NCBI GenBank assembly: GCA_035544955.1
Contig: DASZZN010000044.1
Location: forward strand, 1-64,000
DNA: 64,000 bases
Direction: 5' to 3'
DNA from: Candidatus Dormiibacterota bacterium
Lineage (GTDB): Bacteria > Chloroflexota > Dormibacteria > CF-121
This document shows, one piece after another, positions 16,507-25,025 of this stretch. The position numbers and the translations under genes were made by a program. The notes below the pieces were generated by a model that did not search any database, was not told the DNA's origin, and was given only the letters and a program-made list of their open reading frames with translations. Position 1 is the stretch's first letter. Each line of letters opens with the position of its first letter.

Positions 16507-16671
16507 ATGCCCAAGCAGCAGTATCTGTGCACGCATTGTGGGCGGCGCGTCTTCGCGGAGCGTGGACCGCTGACCGCGATCAAGCTCTGCCGTTCGTGCT
16601 TCGAGAAGGCGCGCGCGGAACAGCGGTCAGGCCTGCACAAAGACGAAGGCGCGCACGAAGACCGTCCGTGA
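16507..16671 (+). CDS. Small zinc-ribbon protein
   Basis: A 54-residue protein, MPKQQYLCTHCGRRVF then LCRSCFEKARAEQ, with two CxxC knuckles spaced about 20 residues apart. That is a classic zinc ribbon. The C-terminus is charged and hydrophilic. It begins 12 bases after the isomerase-like gene and overlaps the 3' end of the convergent methyltransferase gene by 45 bases. The function is unknown; similar small ribbons act as nucleic-acid or protein adaptors. Confidence 0.65.
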   Translation: MPKQQYLCTHCGRRVFAERGPLTAIKLCRSCFEKARAEQRSGLHKDEGAHEDRP

Positions 16672-17400
16672 GATCTCCTCGCTGAGCCGGAATCCTGTCG
16701 CATCGGCCACGCGCAACCACTCCGATCGCGGGAAGAAATGGAATGCCCCCGGCCCAAAGGCCAAAAGATTCCAGGCGTCGCGTAGGTGCTCGACGAGCAG
16801 GACCCTCCCACCCGGCTTGATCACGCGTGCGAGCTCGCGAAAGAAGGCCTCTTTCGAGGCGGGGCGGCGCAGCTCGTGGGCAACGAAGATCACCGTGACG
16901 AGGTCGGCGGCAGCGGCCTGGAGCGGCAGCTTCCGAAAGTCGGCGTCGACCGAGGCGAGCATGGAGCGCGCCTTACGCCGCGCCCGCGCGATCGACGGCT
17001 CGGGCATCTCCACTGGATCGTAGATGTCGAGGATTGTCACCTCGGCGGCGGGATACATCTCCTGGAGCGCCAGGCTTGTTTCGTCCAGCCCTGCGTGGAT
17101 GTTCACCACGTGCCCCGGATTCGGTGCGATCCGCTCGCGGATCCATTGCCACCGGTAGAGGTCCGAGCGATCGTACACATAGTGCGAGACGGCGAGGGAG
17201 AGCGCGAGCCCGACGAGCGCCGCGATCGCGCCGAGAATCAACAACCCCGCGAGCACGGTCGGCGGATGCGTCACAACGACCAGCCCAACGACGAGCAGGG
17301 AGCCGAAGATCGCGGCGACGTAGAGACTCCAGTTGTAGCGGACGATCTGGAGGACTCCGTCGAATGGGCCGCGCGTCACTCGATCGACGGCAGAGTTCAC
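16627..17400 (-). CDS. Membrane-tethered SAM-dependent methyltransferase
   Basis: About 257 aa. Two N-terminal transmembrane helices (WSLYVAAIFGSLLVVGLVVV and VLAGLLILGAIAALVGLALSL) precede a class-I methyltransferase domain. Motif I is unusual (VVNIHAGLDETS in place of GxGxG). The acidic strand end ILDIYDP, the DLVTVIFVAHEL region and PGGRVLLVEHLRD are family-like. GTG 17400 overlaps the upstream stop as GTGA. It is the last gene of a five-gene coupled operon with a BtaA-like protein, so a lipid substrate is plausible (inference). Confidence 0.78.
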   Translation of the reverse strand: MNSAVDRVTRGPFDGVLQIVRYNWSLYVAAIFGSLLVVGLVVVTHPPTVLAGLLILGAIAALVGLALSLAVSHYVYDRSDLYRWQWIRERIAPNPGHVVNIHAGLDETSLALQEMYPAAEVTILDIYDPVEMPEPSIARARRKARSMLASVDADFRKLPLQAAAADLVTVIFVAHELRRPASKEAFFRELARVIKPGGRVLLVEHLRDAWNLLAFGPGAFHFFPRSEWLRVADATGFRLSEEISRTVFVRAFVFVQA

Positions 17401-18152
17401 GCGGCCTCCCTGAGCCTCTCCACGACCCCGCGCTCCCACCGGTAGGGCACGTTCTCGACGTGAAAGGCGTTCGCCAGGATCGGTGTGACCGTGTTGAACG
17501 GCGGGTGTTCGAGGAAGGTGGCCTTTCGCACGACGACGGAAATCGGCTGCGGCTCCCAGTGCGTGCGGGTGGCCTTGATCATCACGATCGAGTTGGTCTC
17601 CCGCTCGTAGTCAAAGGTGTACGGCAGCGGCCCTGCGAAGCGGCGCGCGTCCTCGAGATTGGTGAAGGGCGAGCCCGCCGGCAGCGGCGCGGGCCGGCTC
17701 GAAAGGTCGGCCACCACGTCGAGATCCGCCGCCGCGCCCGGGCTGGTCACCGTGACGTGGAGGCGGTCACCATCGGTCACCATGGCGGCCCGGCAATGGA
17801 CGTAGCCGTAATGCGTCAGGAGATTTCCGCCAACCGCCATCAGCCGCCGATCGGTGTCGCTACGGAGGATCCTCAACCCGCGGAGCGAGAGCTTGGAAGA
17901 GTACCGGGTGAACAGGCGGTACCCGGTCAAGAAGAAATCGACCCCCAACGCCGACGGCAGAAACGCGGGATGCAGGCGCCGGGTCTGCACCATCGCAATG
18001 GCAATGAACCCGTAGTCACCGTAGGTGTCGACCGCCAGTCCCGGTGGGAGGAGTTGCTGCAGCGTTTTCGCCGGGTAGGCGTAGGTGAGGACGAGCGAGT
18101 GCGTGAAGAAGGCGCTGATGGCGAGCGGGTGGCGGCGAAGGCGATAGAGCAT
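17397..18152 (-). CDS. DUF2071 (YqjF-like) protein
   Basis: About 251 aa. It matches the DUF2071/COG3361 layout: a start near HPLAISAFFTHSLVLTYAYP, PPGLAVDTYGDYGFIAIAMVQ, LGVDFFLTGYRLFTRY and late HWEPQPISVVV. The family is uncharacterised and is thought to have an acetoacetate-decarboxylase-like fold. ATG 18152 overlaps the stop of the upstream gene (TGATG). It lies between the BtaA-like gene and the methyltransferase, so it may bind or modify a related hydrophobic metabolite; this is inference. Confidence 0.75.
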   Translation of the reverse strand: MLYRLRRHPLAISAFFTHSLVLTYAYPAKTLQQLLPPGLAVDTYGDYGFIAIAMVQTRRLHPAFLPSALGVDFFLTGYRLFTRYSSKLSLRGLRILRSDTDRRLMAVGGNLLTHYGYVHCRAAMVTDGDRLHVTVTSPGAAADLDVVADLSSRPAPLPAGSPFTNLEDARRFAGPLPYTFDYERETNSIVMIKATRTHWEPQPISVVVRKATFLEHPPFNTVTPILANAFHVENVPYRWERGVVERLREAA

Positions 18153-19045
18153 CAATGCACCTTCTCGACTGTCAGCCGGCCCCAGAGCATCGAGCGGTCG
18201 CGCGCCGCCCATTCCGTCGACTCGCCCAGCGGCGGCTCCATGAAACTGCGGAGCACCACCACAGCTCCAGCCTGCGCGCTGCGGCGGACGGCCGCCATCA
18301 GGCGCTCGCCGTAGGCCGGCTCCGTGCCGTCCAGAATGTTCGACAGGCTGAACCCGATGAAGGAGGCCGGCGGGCAGCTCTCGAGATAGGCCGCCGCATC
18401 GGCGCACACCAACTCGATCCGCTCTGCAGCCATCGGGGGTGCCGCGTAATCCGGAGGATCGGTCCCGAGGAAGAACCGCCAGGCGTAAGGGTTGGTCCGG
18501 TTGGGATGGAGGGCCCAACAGCGCTCCAGCCGCGCCCGGATGATGCGATCGAAGCGCTTGGGGAGCACCCGCACGAACGTCGAGCTGTAGATGGAGCGCA
18601 AGGCCAGCGGGTTGATCGCCACCGCCAGTGCCGCCTTGAAGCGCGCCGTGTCGAGGCGGGCGTGCCAGAGGCGGACCTGCTCGGATGGATCGGCCAGCTC
18701 GAGGAACTGTCGAATCTTCGATCGACGTAACCCCATCAGCGGAAGGAATCGCCGGCCGGCGGCGAAGAACCGGTCGGCCATCCCGGCGCGCGGCGCTGCT
18801 CCGCTGAGGCGCGAACGGACGTAGTCCACCTGCGCCGGGTTGATGTCGACCGCTGTCACCGCCAGCCCGCGGGCCGCCAGCGCCATGCTGGTACTCCCGG
18901 CCGAGGCGATGCAGAAGACTCGCCCTGACGCCGGCAGCACCTCGGCTTCGATGTCCCAGTCCTCGTACATCTGTCCGAACAGCAGTCGGGGCTTGCCCTG
19001 ACGCGCATCGAGACGACCGCGCTGCCAGGGGGTGGAGGCGCTCAC
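18152..19045 (-). CDS. DUF3419 / BtaA-like 3-amino-3-carboxypropyl transferase
   Basis: The 297-residue protein has DUF3419 features: RLLFGQMYEDWDIEAEVL, an AdoMet site (VFCIASAGSTSMALAARGLAVTAVDINPAQ) and the late FSLSNILDG plus VVVLRSFMEPP. The best known member, BtaA, transfers the 3-amino-3-carboxypropyl group of S-adenosylmethionine to diacylglycerol, the first step of betaine-lipid synthesis. GTG 19045 overlaps the DoxX stop as GTGA. No separate BtaB is obvious; the membrane-tethered methyltransferase at the end of this operon could fill that role. Confidence 0.8.
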   Translation of the reverse strand: MSASTPWQRGRLDARQGKPRLLFGQMYEDWDIEAEVLPASGRVFCIASAGSTSMALAARGLAVTAVDINPAQVDYVRSRLSGAAPRAGMADRFFAAGRRFLPLMGLRRSKIRQFLELADPSEQVRLWHARLDTARFKAALAVAINPLALRSIYSSTFVRVLPKRFDRIIRARLERCWALHPNRTNPYAWRFFLGTDPPDYAAPPMAAERIELVCADAAAYLESCPPASFIGFSLSNILDGTEPAYGERLMAAVRRSAQAGAVVVLRSFMEPPLGESTEWAARDRSMLWGRLTVEKVH

Positions 19046-19395
19046 CGCCGTGCCGTGCTCCAGATCAGGGCGACGAGCGCGAGGTTTTGCGTCACCATGT
19101 TCGCCGGCTCGGCGATCGTGCCGCGGCTGAAGAGCAGGCCGCCGCCATTCATCGCACCAAGCAGGGCCGTCTGCGCCGCAGCCGCGCTCCGAGGCGCGCG
19201 ACCGCTCAGCACCCAGGCCGCCAGCGCAACCTCGAAGGTGCCGACCATCGCCAGCACCTTCCTGGCGTGGGCCGGGCCGACACCGGGCAGATCGGCGACG
19301 ACCCTCAGATGTCGCTCATTCGGGGCAACCAGCTTGCACCAGCCACCCTGGTAGAGCCACACGGCGGCGATCGCCATCCTGGCGAGCACCCTCAT
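19042..19395 (-). CDS. DoxX-like membrane protein
   Basis: About 117 aa with four predicted transmembrane segments. The DoxX-like start VLARMAIAAVWLYQGGWCKLVAP, where aromatic/Gly residues precede a Lys, and GTFEVALAAWVLSG follow the family pattern. ATG overlaps the stop of the upstream gene as ATGA, and its own stop overlaps the BtaA-like start. DoxX-like proteins are often accessory membrane subunits of redox or lipid enzymes. No catalytic residues are evident. Confidence 0.75.
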   Translation of the reverse strand: MRVLARMAIAAVWLYQGGWCKLVAPNERHLRVVADLPGVGPAHARKVLAMVGTFEVALAAWVLSGRAPRSAAAAQTALLGAMNGGGLLFSRGTIAEPANMVTQNLALVALIWSTARR

Positions 19396-19766
19396 CGCGT
19401 CGCCGCAAGGCCAAAGACGATCGCGAGAAAGGCGAAGGCCACGATAAAGACAACGTCGGCCAAGCGGTTTTGCCGTCGGATCTCGGCCGGGTAATAGAGG
19501 AGCTGGATCGGCACCCGAAGCAGCCAGAAGATCGCCAGGAAGGTGCTCAGAAACCGGCCGAGCGGCCGGCCACTGACGAGTTCATCGGGGAACAGCAGCG
19601 AGAGGGCGGCGAAGCCGAGGACGACCAGCACGATGTAGGCGGCGTGGACGTAGAAGATCTGGCGGACAATCTCCGAGGCGCCGGCCAGGTTCTTGCGGTA
19701 CTGGAGCCGGGCGGCGAGCGGCAGATTGGCAATGCCGATGGCCAGCTGGACCGCGCCGGCAAATTT
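19392..19766 (-). CDS. Small multi-pass membrane protein, start unresolved
   Basis: About 125 residues with three to four hydrophobic helices (VQLAIGIANLPLAARL; FYVHAAYIVLVVLGFAALSLLFP; FLSTFLAIFWLLRVPIQLLYY; VVFIVAFAFLAIVFGLAA). It is the first gene of the overlapping minus-strand operon and is linked to DoxX by ATGA. No ATG, GTG or TTG lies in frame near the start of the hydrophobic part; the frame is open to 19964 but that region is antisense to the divergent transporter gene. A non-standard start is suspected. No family is recognised. Confidence 0.6.
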   Translation of the reverse strand, partial: KFAGAVQLAIGIANLPLAARLQYRKNLAGASEIVRQIFYVHAAYIVLVVLGFAALSLLFPDELVSGRPLGRFLSTFLAIFWLLRVPIQLLYYPAEIRRQNRLADVVFIVAFAFLAIVFGLAATR

Positions 19767-19867
19767 GAATCCAGGCCAAGAGCGGGAGCAAGTTGCTGGA
19801 TAGCCTAGCTCGATTCCCGCTAAGCTGTGCGGCAGATTCCCTGACAGGGAAGGAGGGAGAAAGCTCG

Positions 19868-21073
19868 ATGAGAAACGTGGCTCGTGGCATCGCGATCGCC
19901 CTCGCGCTCGCCCTCGCCGCCTGTGGCGGCAGCAGCACGACAGGAACCAGCACCTCGAACTCATACCAGGGCAAAACGATCCAGCTCGGGGCGATCCTCT
20001 CGCTCACGGGCGCCGGCGGCGTCTACGGCCCGAGCTCGAAAAAGGGCATGGACCTGGCCGTGGAGAAGATCAACAACTCGGGCGGCGTGAACGGCGCCAA
20101 GATCGCACTCGATACCCGAGACGACGCCTCGGACAAGATTCAGTCACAGCAGGTGGCGCAGACCCTCTTCCAGCAGGTCCAGCCGTTAGCCCTCCTCGGA
20201 CCCACGCTGTCCAACTCGGCGGTCGCCGTCCATCCACTTGCCGAGAGTCTCAAGATTCCGATCCTGGCCGTCAGCACCACCGGCATCCACATCGTCCCCG
20301 ATTGCAACTTCCCGAAAACGGATCCGTGCACGTACGTCTTCCGCGACAGTCTCGGAGAGGAGTCGGCCATCCCGGCCAACATCAAGGTTTACGCCGACGC
20401 GCACCATCCGAAGACGGCCGTGCTGATGGTGGCCAATGACGACAAGTTCTCAAAGGACGGCGGAACGATCGTCACCAACACGGTTGGCCAGTACGGCATC
20501 CAGCTGCTGGCCACGATCCCCTTCCCCAAAGCGACGGCCGATTTCGCGCCACCGGTGACGCAGGCGGTGCAGAAGAACCCCGACGTCATCTTCATCACCA
20601 GCCTGGGCAACATCCCGGCCAACATCATGCACGAGGCGCGCAAGCAGGGATTCACCGGGCAGTTTCTTGGCGGCAACGGCTTCAACACCGCAGCAGTTTC
20701 AAAGAACGCCGGAGCCGACGGCAATGGCGCGGAGAGCGGTAGCGCCTGGTACATCAACAACACCTTCACCTCGAATGCGGGATTTGTGCAGGCGTACCGC
20801 ACCAAGTACAGCAGCGACCCGGACCAGTTCGCCGCCCAAGGCTATGCCGCGATCCTGATCCTCGCCGACGCGGCAAAGCGGGCGAACCTCACGTTCAGCG
20901 ACGTCGCCGGTGACCGGACAAAGCTCCGCGACGCGATGGAGACGGTCAACATCGACACGCCACTGGGTCCTTTCCAGTTCACGAGCAAGCACGACGTGAA
21001 GCAGACGATCTGGGTGATCAAGATGGACGGCAACGGTGGGTTCACTCTGGTGCAGTCGGTGAAGCCTAGCTGA
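19868..21073 (+). CDS. Branched-chain amino-acid ABC transporter substrate-binding lipoprotein (LivJ/K type)
   Basis: The 401-residue protein has a lipoprotein signal (MRNVARGIAIALALALAACGG, lipobox LAAC) and a Peripla_BP_6 domain: IQLGAILSLTGAGGVYGPSSKKGMDLAV, the disulphide-type segment PDCNFPKTDPCTY and PDVIFITSLGNIPANIMHEARKQG. ATG follows AAGGAGGGAG. Ligands of this family are branched-chain or other hydrophobic amino acids, amides or aromatics; the exact one cannot be told. It heads the liv operon, followed 7 bases later by the permease. Confidence 0.92.
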   Translation: MRNVARGIAIALALALAACGGSSTTGTSTSNSYQGKTIQLGAILSLTGAGGVYGPSSKKGMDLAVEKINNSGGVNGAKIALDTRDDASDKIQSQQVAQTLFQQVQPLALLGPTLSNSAVAVHPLAESLKIPILAVSTTGIHIVPDCNFPKTDPCTYVFRDSLGEESAIPANIKVYADAHHPKTAVLMVANDDKFSKDGGTIVTNTVGQYGIQLLATIPFPKATADFAPPVTQAVQKNPDVIFITSLGNIPANIMHEARKQGFTGQFLGGNGFNTAAVSKNAGADGNGAESGSAWYINNTFTSNAGFVQAYRTKYSSDPDQFAAQGYAAILILADAAKRANLTFSDVAGDRTKLRDAMETVNIDTPLGPFQFTSKHDVKQTIWVIKMDGNGGFTLVQSVKPS

Positions 21074-21080
21074 AAGCGCG

Positions 21081-21995
21081 TTGACCCAACAGGTCCTCAA
21101 CGCGATTTTCATCGGGTCGATCTATGCCCTCTTCGCCGTGGGCTACACGCTGGTTTTCGGCGTACTCGACGTCCTCAACCTTGCCCACAGCGCGGTCTTC
21201 ATGCTCGGGGCCGTCATCACCTATTCGCTGGTCGTCATCCACGGGATGCCCTTTTTGCCCGCTGCGGTCATCGCCGTCCTCGTCTGCGGCCTGCTCGGCG
21301 TGCTGATCGAGTTCGTCGCATTGCGCCCGCTGCGCCGCCGGAACGCCCCGCCCATCGCCGCCCTCATCTCCACCATAGGGCTGGCCCTGATCTTCGTCGC
21401 GATCGTCGAGCAGGCAACGCCGGGCACCTTCTTCAGCTGGCTCTGGCAGGATGGCGCGAACTCCGTCCGCTTTCCGGCAGGAACGGTACCCGACCCGACC
21501 TACCGCCTCGCCGGGCTGACGATCGAGGGCACCAAGCTCGGGATCCTGGCTACCACAGTGGTCTTGATGCTGGTGCTCGGCTACGTCATGCGCTTCACGC
21601 AGGTCGGCCGAGCGCTTCGGGCGGTGGCGGAGAATCGCCGGGCGGCAACCTTGCTGGGGATCAACGTCGATCGGATCTTCGCCTCGACGCTCTTCGTATC
21701 CTCCGTCTTGGGCGGCCTCGCCGGAATCCTCTTTGGGTTGGCGATCTCCGACATCAGTCCGTATATCGGCCGTGACCAGGTCGAGCTGAAGGGTCTCGCC
21801 GTCATCGTCCTCGGCGGCATGGGCAGCATCCCTGGCGCCGTTGTGGGCGGCTATTTGCTGGGGCTGATCGAGGTCTTTGCCTTCGTCCGCTTTGGCGGCA
21901 ACGTCGAAGCGGGAGTGGCCTTTGCCGCGCTCTTCTTGATGTTGGTGGTGCGGCCGCAGGGCCTTTTCGGCGCGCGTCTGCGCGAACGACTCTAG
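21081..21995 (+). CDS. livH: Branched-chain amino-acid ABC permease (LivH type)
   Basis: The protein is 304 aa with about eight transmembrane helices. It starts with TTG as TQQVLNAIFIGSIYALFAVGYTLVFGVLDVLNLAHSAVFMLGA, the LivH hallmark. The EAA-like loop GRALRAVAENRRAATLLGINVDRIF contacts the ATPase, and GLAVIVLGGMGSIPGAVVGG is a conserved late motif. It pairs with the next gene as the heterodimeric channel. Confidence 0.92.
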   Translation: MTQQVLNAIFIGSIYALFAVGYTLVFGVLDVLNLAHSAVFMLGAVITYSLVVIHGMPFLPAAVIAVLVCGLLGVLIEFVALRPLRRRNAPPIAALISTIGLALIFVAIVEQATPGTFFSWLWQDGANSVRFPAGTVPDPTYRLAGLTIEGTKLGILATTVVLMLVLGYVMRFTQVGRALRAVAENRRAATLLGINVDRIFASTLFVSSVLGGLAGILFGLAISDISPYIGRDQVELKGLAVIVLGGMGSIPGAVVGGYLLGLIEVFAFVRFGGNVEAGVAFAALFLMLVVRPQGLFGARLRERL

Positions 21996-22013
21996 TGACG
22001 CGCTAGGTCAGGC

Positions 22014-22934
22014 GTGGACTTCTTCGTTCAGCTGTTCACCAACCCGGTCGGCTTCTACAACGCGCACGAGCTCCTGATCGCGCAGATGGGCATCAACGCC
22101 ATCCTGGCGCTCGCCATTTTCGTCACGTTCTACTCCGGACAGCTCACCCTTGCCAATGCCGGCTTCATGGCGATTGGCGCCTACACCACCGTCATCATGA
22201 ACACGTACTTGCCGACGCCGCTGCCGCTCGACATGCTGGCGGGCGCGTTGCTGGCGGGTGCGGTCAGCGTCCTGGTGGGCCTGCCGGTGCTGCGCCTGCG
22301 CGGGGTGTTTCTCGCGATCGCCACCATCGGCTTCGTCGAGGCGCTTCGGCTGGGCGTCATCCTCAACCTACCGATTACCGGTGAAGGCCAGGGCTTGAAG
22401 AATGAGACCGCGGATCCCCTGGGCGGCATTGTCCCGATCTTGATCTCTTTGCCAATCCTGACCTACCTCGTGTGGCGGCTGACGCGGACGCGGCTCGGGC
22501 AGGCCTGGGCGGCGATCCGCGAGGACGAGCTGGCGGCTTCCAGCAATGGGATCAACGTGCCCGTCTACAAGATGATCGCCTTCATCATCAGCGCCATCCT
22601 CGCCGGCTATGCCGGGGCACTCGAGACGCACATCAATTTCTTCGTCGACCCCACCGAGTACAGCGTGACCCGCACGATCCAGATCCTCACCTTCGCCGTG
22701 GTTGGAGGAACAACCAACGTGATCGGCCCGATCGTGGGCGCGGTTTTCCTCACCGCGTTGCCAGAGATCGTGCGACAGTTTGCCGCCTACCGAGACGTCG
22801 TCAACGGCGTCATCCTGATCCTCGTCATCATCTTCCGGCCCCAGGGGATCGTCGGCCGGGGTGGCCTCGCCATCATCGCGCCTCGCTGGTGGACGCGCTG
22901 GAGAGCGCATGAACGCCCTGCTGCAGCTCACTAA
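22014..22934 (+). CDS. livM: Branched-chain amino-acid ABC permease (LivM type)
   Basis: The 306-residue, multi-pass protein has the LivM features LIAQMGINAILALAIFVTFYSGQLTLANAGFMAIGAYT, PVLRLRGVFLAIATIGFVEALR and the coupling loop TRLGQAWAAIREDELAASSNGINV, then FAVVGGTTNVIGPIVGA. GTG is the start. Its final 26 bases overlap the ATG of the fused ATPase gene. Together with LivH it forms the membrane channel. Confidence 0.92.
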   Translation: MDFFVQLFTNPVGFYNAHELLIAQMGINAILALAIFVTFYSGQLTLANAGFMAIGAYTTVIMNTYLPTPLPLDMLAGALLAGAVSVLVGLPVLRLRGVFLAIATIGFVEALRLGVILNLPITGEGQGLKNETADPLGGIVPILISLPILTYLVWRLTRTRLGQAWAAIREDELAASSNGINVPVYKMIAFIISAILAGYAGALETHINFFVDPTEYSVTRTIQILTFAVVGGTTNVIGPIVGAVFLTALPEIVRQFAAYRDVVNGVILILVIIFRPQGIVGRGGLAIIAPRWWTRWRAHERPAAAH

Positions 22935-24480
22935 CGTCAACCGTTCGTTCGGCGGCGTGCATGCCGTCGACGACGTGTCGCTGGAGATCGAGGAAGGGAC
23001 CATCTTCGGCTTGATCGGTCCCAACGGCGCCGGCAAGACGACACTTGTCAACCTGGTAACCGGCTACATCCGTCCGCAGTCGGGCAGCATCCGATTGCAG
23101 CGGGGCGGAAACGGCACCGAGCTGGCGCGGCGACCGCCGCACGCCGTCGCGGGCCTGGGTGTGGCGCGCACCTTCCAGACGCTGCGCCTTTACCGCAACC
23201 TGACGGCAATCGAGAACGTCCTCGTCGGCATGCATCTCCGCCGGCGTGATGACACGCTGCAGCAGCTGATCCCCATCCCGGCACTGCTCAAGGAGGACCA
23301 CCTCCGGTTGAAGCAGGCACGTGAGCTGCTGGCGCGCGTCGGCCTGCCGCCCGAGTCGTTCGGCGACCGGCGGGCCGCCACCCTGTCGTACGGCGACCAG
23401 CGGCGGCTCGAAGTCGCGCGGGCGCTCGCGCTCAATCCGCATCTGCTGATCCTCGACGAGCCCGCCGCCGGAATGAACCCGGCCGAGAAGGACCGAGTTC
23501 GCGCGCTGATCCAGCAGCTCAACCAGGATGGCTTGACGGTGCTGCTCATCGACCACGACATGAGGCTGGTGATGAGTGTCTGCCGCCACATCGCGGTTCT
23601 CAACTTTGGACGGAAGATCGCGGACGGTCCGCCCGCCACGGTTTCCCAGGACCCCACCGTGATCACGGCGTATCTCGGGAGCCAGGCCCAGAAGACTGCG
23701 GCGCACGTCCCCGGGTCCGAAGAGATGGACGTGGCGGCCACCTCGACGGCCGTCGCCGCCGAGCCGGCCTCTCCCCTCCTCGATGTTCGCGACCTCCAGG
23801 TTTCGTATGGCGCGATCCAGGCGGTGCGTGGCGTCTCGTTCGGCGTCGGCAAGGGGGAGATCGTCGCCCTCATCGGAGCGAATGGAGCCGGGAAATCGAC
23901 CATTCTCAATTCGCTGTCGGGCGTGCTGCGGCCGCATTCGGGCGTGGCGCGATTCGGCGAGCTCGATCTCACGACGGCGCCGCCCGACCGGATCGTCCGG
24001 CAGGGGCTGGTCCAGGTACCGGAGGGGCGCGAGATCCTGGCGCGTTTGACGGTCCGCGAAAACCTCGAGCTCGGCGCGTGGGCGCGACGAGACGGCCGCT
24101 CGGCCCATCGCGAGATCGAGGGATTGATGGAGCAGTTCCCGATCCTGGGCCAGCGGCGGGATTTGCCGGCCGGGCAGCTCTCCGGAGGCGAGCAGCAGAT
24201 CCTCGCGATCGCGCGCGGACTCCTGGCGCAACCCAAGCTCTTGCTGCTGGACGAACCATCGCTGGGGCTCGCCCCCCAGATGGTGGACACCGTCTTCGAG
24301 GTGATCCAGCGCATCCACAACGACGGCGTCACCATCCTGCTGGTCGAGCAGAACGCCTTACGCGCGCTCGAGATCGCGGATCGGGCCTACGTCGTCGAGA
24401 CCGGCCGCATCCTGCTTAGCGGAACCGGAGCGGCGCTTCGACGAAATCCCGAGGTCCAGAAGGCGTACCTTGGCGGTTGA
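22909..24480 (+). CDS. Fused LivG-LivF ABC transporter ATPase
   Basis: One 523-residue protein carries two complete ABC ATPase domains. Residues ~1-260 are LivG-like: Walker A GPNGAGKT, signature LSYGDQRRLEVARAL, Walker B LLILDEPAAGMNP and H-loop LIDHDM. After an Ala/Thr-rich linker, ~290-523 are LivF-like: GANGAGKST, LSGGEQQILAIARGL, LLLLDEPSLGLAP and VEQN. In most bacteria these are separate genes. The first signature has Tyr-Gly-Asp where LSGGE is usual, as in many LivG. ATG 22909 is chosen within the LivM overlap. It powers the LivHM channel. The fusion forces a 1:1 ATPase pair. Confidence 0.92.
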   Translation: MNALLQLTNVNRSFGGVHAVDDVSLEIEEGTIFGLIGPNGAGKTTLVNLVTGYIRPQSGSIRLQRGGNGTELARRPPHAVAGLGVARTFQTLRLYRNLTAIENVLVGMHLRRRDDTLQQLIPIPALLKEDHLRLKQARELLARVGLPPESFGDRRAATLSYGDQRRLEVARALALNPHLLILDEPAAGMNPAEKDRVRALIQQLNQDGLTVLLIDHDMRLVMSVCRHIAVLNFGRKIADGPPATVSQDPTVITAYLGSQAQKTAAHVPGSEEMDVAATSTAVAAEPASPLLDVRDLQVSYGAIQAVRGVSFGVGKGEIVALIGANGAGKSTILNSLSGVLRPHSGVARFGELDLTTAPPDRIVRQGLVQVPEGREILARLTVRENLELGAWARRDGRSAHREIEGLMEQFPILGQRRDLPAGQLSGGEQQILAIARGLLAQPKLLLLDEPSLGLAPQMVDTVFEVIQRIHNDGVTILLVEQNALRALEIADRAYVVETGRILLSGTGAALRRNPEVQKAYLGG

Positions 24481-24490
24481 AGGCAAAACG

Positions 24491-25024
24491 ATGAACCGTG
24501 CGCTCCTCGAGCTGTATCGACACAAGACCTGGGCGACCCTGCGAGTGATCGAGTTTTGCCAGGGCCTCGTCGGCGACCACCTGGACGCCACCATCCCCGG
24601 CACCTATGGGACGGTTCGCGAAACACTGCGGCACCTGGTCGATTCAGAGGAGGGCTACCTCTCGATCGTGACCCGCCATCCGTTCCGTACCAAAGAGGCG
24701 GCCGCCGCCTTCACCCGACCCGACCAAATGCCTGATGGGCCGATTCCACTGGATGAGCTCGCAGAGCGCATCCGACGCATGGGTCCGCAATGGGAGACGC
24801 TAGCCCAAGACTCGGACGTGCCGGACCGCGAGGTCACCGCGACGAACGGCTGGCGTTTGCCGGCGGCGGTGCCGATGGCACAGGCGATCCACCACGGCGA
24901 CGTTCACCGCGCCCATGTCCTCTCGATCCTTGGCGCGCGTGGGCTCGAGGTTCCAGAGCTGGACGTCTGGGAATACGATCGGTCGGTGGCCCCGTGGCAG
25001 GAGCTACCCGGCGCCTCGCCCTGA
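24491..25024 (+). CDS. DinB family protein
   Basis: The protein is 177 aa with the DinB/YfiT four-helix pattern: LLELYRHKTWATLRVIEFCQGL, the metal-site His in RETLRHLVDSEEGYL and the HxxxH-like pair AIHHGDVHRAHVLSIL. These give a three-His metal site. Such proteins are thought to be thiol S-transferases or damage-inducible proteins. It starts 10 bases after the transporter ATPase, possibly by read-through of that operon, and ends next to the convergent NHL gene. Confidence 0.82.
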   Translation: MNRALLELYRHKTWATLRVIEFCQGLVGDHLDATIPGTYGTVRETLRHLVDSEEGYLSIVTRHPFRTKEAAAAFTRPDQMPDGPIPLDELAERIRRMGPQWETLAQDSDVPDREVTATNGWRLPAAVPMAQAIHHGDVHRAHVLSILGARGLEVPELDVWEYDRSVAPWQELPGASP

Positions 25025-25025
25025 T

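Noticed and set aside
22873-24318. 481-codon minus-strand frame opposite the LivG-LivF fusion
   Set aside because: Shadow frame; the plus strand carries both complete sets of ABC motifs.
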